A stretch of 7,638 nucleotides of DNA. Origin: JAWXBM01 sp034440115. GTDB taxonomy: Bacteria; Pseudomonadota; Gammaproteobacteria; Xanthomonadales; SZUA-36. A program made the translations under genes and the position numbers. Of this stretch, positions 6,354-7,638 are shown piece by piece. Where the stretch lies: positions 1 through 7,638 of the forward strand of contig JAWXBM010000114.1 in NCBI GenBank assembly GCA_034440115.1. Reading direction: 5' to 3'. Each line of letters starts with the position of its first letter. Position 1 is the stretch's first letter. The notes below the pieces were generated by a model, which was not told the DNA's origin, ran no database searches, and worked only from the letters and a program-made list of their open reading frames with translations.

Positions 6354-7523
6354 ATGCTGGTTGATTTTTACTATGCGCTGCGCGCTGGCGGGCTGAAAGT
6401 CTCCGTCACCGAGTATCTCGCCTTGCTGGAAGCACTCAAGGCCGGTCTGGCCGATTACAACATGGATGAATTCTATTTTCTGGCGCGTACCTGCCTGGTC
6501 AAGGATGAAGCCCATTACGACCGTTTCGATCGCATATTTGGTGCTTACTACAAAGGCATCGAACAGGCCTTCGGCCCGGCCGGGGCGGAAATTCCCGAGG
6601 AATGGTTACGGCAACAGTTCGAACGGCTGTTCAGTGACGAAGAAAAAGCCGCACTGAAAGCATTGGATTGGGACGAGTTGATGGAGACGCTGAAGAAGCG
6701 ACTCGAAGAGCAGAAAGAGCGCCATCAGGGCGGCAACAAGTGGATCGGTACCGGTGGCACTTCGCCGTTTGGTCACGGTGGCTACAATCCCGCCGGCATC
6801 AGGGTTGGCGGCAGTGGTGGTCAGCGCTCGGCGGTAAAAGTCTGGGACAAGCGCGAATACGCCAACCTCGATGACACGCTGGAGCTGGGCACGCGCAATC
6901 TCAAAGTCGCACTGCGTCGTTTGCGCCGCTTTGCCCGCCAGGGTGCGGCCGATGAGTTGGACTTGAAAGACACCATCGACTCCACTGCGCGCAATGCCGG
7001 TTGGCTGGATATCAAGCTGCGCCCGGAGCGGCACAACGCGGTAAAGGTGTTGTTGCTGCTGGATGTGGGCGGCTCCATGGATGATCACGTGCGCGTCTGC
7101 GAAGAGCTCTTTTCAGCGGCACGCGGTGAGTTCAAACACCTGGAGTATTTCTACTTTCACAATTGTGTTTATGAGGGTTTGTGGAAAGACAATCGCCGTC
7201 GTCATGCCGAGAAAACGCCCACCATGGACGTGTTGCACAAGTACGCAGCCGACTACAAGCTGGTGCTGGTGGGTGATGCCACCATGAGCCCTTACGAGGT
7301 GAGTTATGCCGGTGGCAGTGTCGAGCATTTCAACGAGGAACCCGGCTCCACCTGGCTAAAACGTATGCTGGACACCTATTCCAAAGCCATCTGGCTGAAC
7401 CCCGAACCACGACAGCGCTGGCAGCACACCCCTTCAATTCGCATGATCGACGAGATCATGGAACAGCGCATGTTCCCGTTAACCGTCAAAGGTCTCGAAG
7501 AAGGCATGCGTAAGTTGACCTGA
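6354..7523 (+). CDS. CoxE-like VWA-domain protein, partner of the MoxR ATPase
   Basis: A 389-residue cytoplasmic protein with a conserved helical N-terminal part (LVDFYYALRAGGLKVSVTEYL, about 2-75), a charged helical linker (about 100-125), a glycine-rich loop (about 125-160) and a C-terminal von Willebrand A domain. The metal-ion-dependent adhesion site reads DVGGS (D237, S241), with Gly239 where the classic DxSxS has Ser. A later Asp, D308 in VGDATMSP, would complete the site. CoxE-type VWA proteins act as the adaptor or client-binding half of MoxR machines. ATG 6354 is the only start codon after the in-frame stop at 6306 that fits the conserved N-terminus, but it has no good Shine-Dalgarno because a repeat ends just upstream. 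It is probably co-transcribed with the moxR-like gene despite the repeat insertion. Confidence 0.9.
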   Translation: MLVDFYYALRAGGLKVSVTEYLALLEALKAGLADYNMDEFYFLARTCLVKDEAHYDRFDRIFGAYYKGIEQAFGPAGAEIPEEWLRQQFERLFSDEEKAALKALDWDELMETLKKRLEEQKERHQGGNKWIGTGGTSPFGHGGYNPAGIRVGGSGGQRSAVKVWDKREYANLDDTLELGTRNLKVALRRLRRFARQGAADELDLKDTIDSTARNAGWLDIKLRPERHNAVKVLLLLDVGGSMDDHVRVCEELFSAARGEFKHLEYFYFHNCVYEGLWKDNRRRHAEKTPTMDVLHKYAADYKLVLVGDATMSPYEVSYAGGSVEHFNEEPGSTWLKRMLDTYSKAIWLNPEPRQRWQHTPSIRMIDEIMEQRMFPLTVKGLEEGMRKLT

Positions 7524-7542
7524 ACGCCAAAGCGTTCAGGTC
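7517..7542. terminator. Perfect 11-bp hairpin over the VWA stop codon
   Basis: GACCTGAACGC (7517-7527) and GCGTTCAGGTC (7532-7542) form an 11-bp stem with a CAAA loop. The TGA stop (7521-7523) lies inside the left arm. No T-run follows, so this may be a weak or Rho-assisted terminator, or a 3'-end stabiliser. It partly overlaps the first tandem repeat unit. Confidence 0.5.
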
Positions 7543-7631
7543 ATCCCGGGGGTTGCGCCAGCAACAACCCGGGATCCACGCCAAAGCATTCCCGTCATCC
7601 CGGAAACGCGCAGCGTTATCCGGGATCCAGA
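7524..7631. repeat. Two tandem 54-bp hairpin repeats (GTCATCCCGG...GGGATCC)
   Basis: The unit starts ACGCCAAAGC and recurs at 7524 and 7578, with GTCATCCCGG at 7540 and 7594, giving a 54-bp period. Each unit folds into a hairpin. In unit 1, ATCCCGGG 7543-7550 pairs with CCCGGGAT 7568-7575, with GTTGC/GCAAC inside. In unit 2, ATCCCGG 7597-7603 pairs with CCGGGAT 7620-7626, with AACGC/GCGTT inside. The inner stem sequences differ, but both arms keep their pairing. The array may continue beyond the right edge. This is a common style of dispersed bacterial intergenic repeat. Confidence 0.82.
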
Positions 7632-7638
7632 CTGACCG

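Noticed and set aside
1..7638. A defence, phage or conjugative system
   Set aside because: No integrase, transposase, toxin-antitoxin, nuclease or phage structural gene is visible. MoxR-VWA pairs also occur in some conflict systems, but nothing here besides the pair supports that role.

Overview
This 7.6-kb window looks like a chromosomal segment of a gammaproteobacterium, close to the Pseudomonas and marine-gammaproteobacterial range. The evidence is moderately high GC, Tat- and Sec-exported periplasmic enzymes, and intergenic repeats of the Pseudomonas type (GGAGCGAGC.. REP-like hairpins). No species can be named from the sequence alone.

Layout. Positions 1-128 (minus strand) hold the N-terminus of a ChaC-type gamma-glutamylcyclotransferase that runs off the left edge. 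A repeat-filled gap of about 250 bp carries several copies of a GGGGTCAGAGTAAAA element. A class III PLP aminotransferase follows (386-1792, +; its start is a GTG, not the TTG inside the repeat). It converges, across a bidirectional terminator, on an exported PQQ-dependent aldose dehydrogenase-like protein (1907-3028, -). Divergent from that is a Tat-exported amidohydrolase-2 family protein (3243-4709, +). A small secreted protein of unknown function (4797-5198, -) comes next and is divergent from a two-gene module: a MoxR-type AAA+ ATPase (5303-6172, +) and a CoxE-like VWA-domain protein (6354-7523, +). The window ends in tandem GTCATCCCGG hairpin repeats.

How the genes relate. The MoxR/VWA pair is the only clear functional unit. 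By analogy with RavA-ViaA, NorQ-NorD and CbbQ-CbbO, the two proteins probably form a chaperone or metal-insertion machine whose target is not in the window. The other genes are separate transcription units; two of them, and the small protein, are exported.

The most unusual aspect is the density of intergenic repeats. Three unrelated families occupy four of the gene junctions, and one cluster sits between the moxR-like gene and its VWA partner, ending 12 bp from the VWA start codon. I see no clearly new multi-gene system. The best leads are the repeat families, the variant metal-binding motif of the amidohydrolase, and the unassigned small secreted protein.
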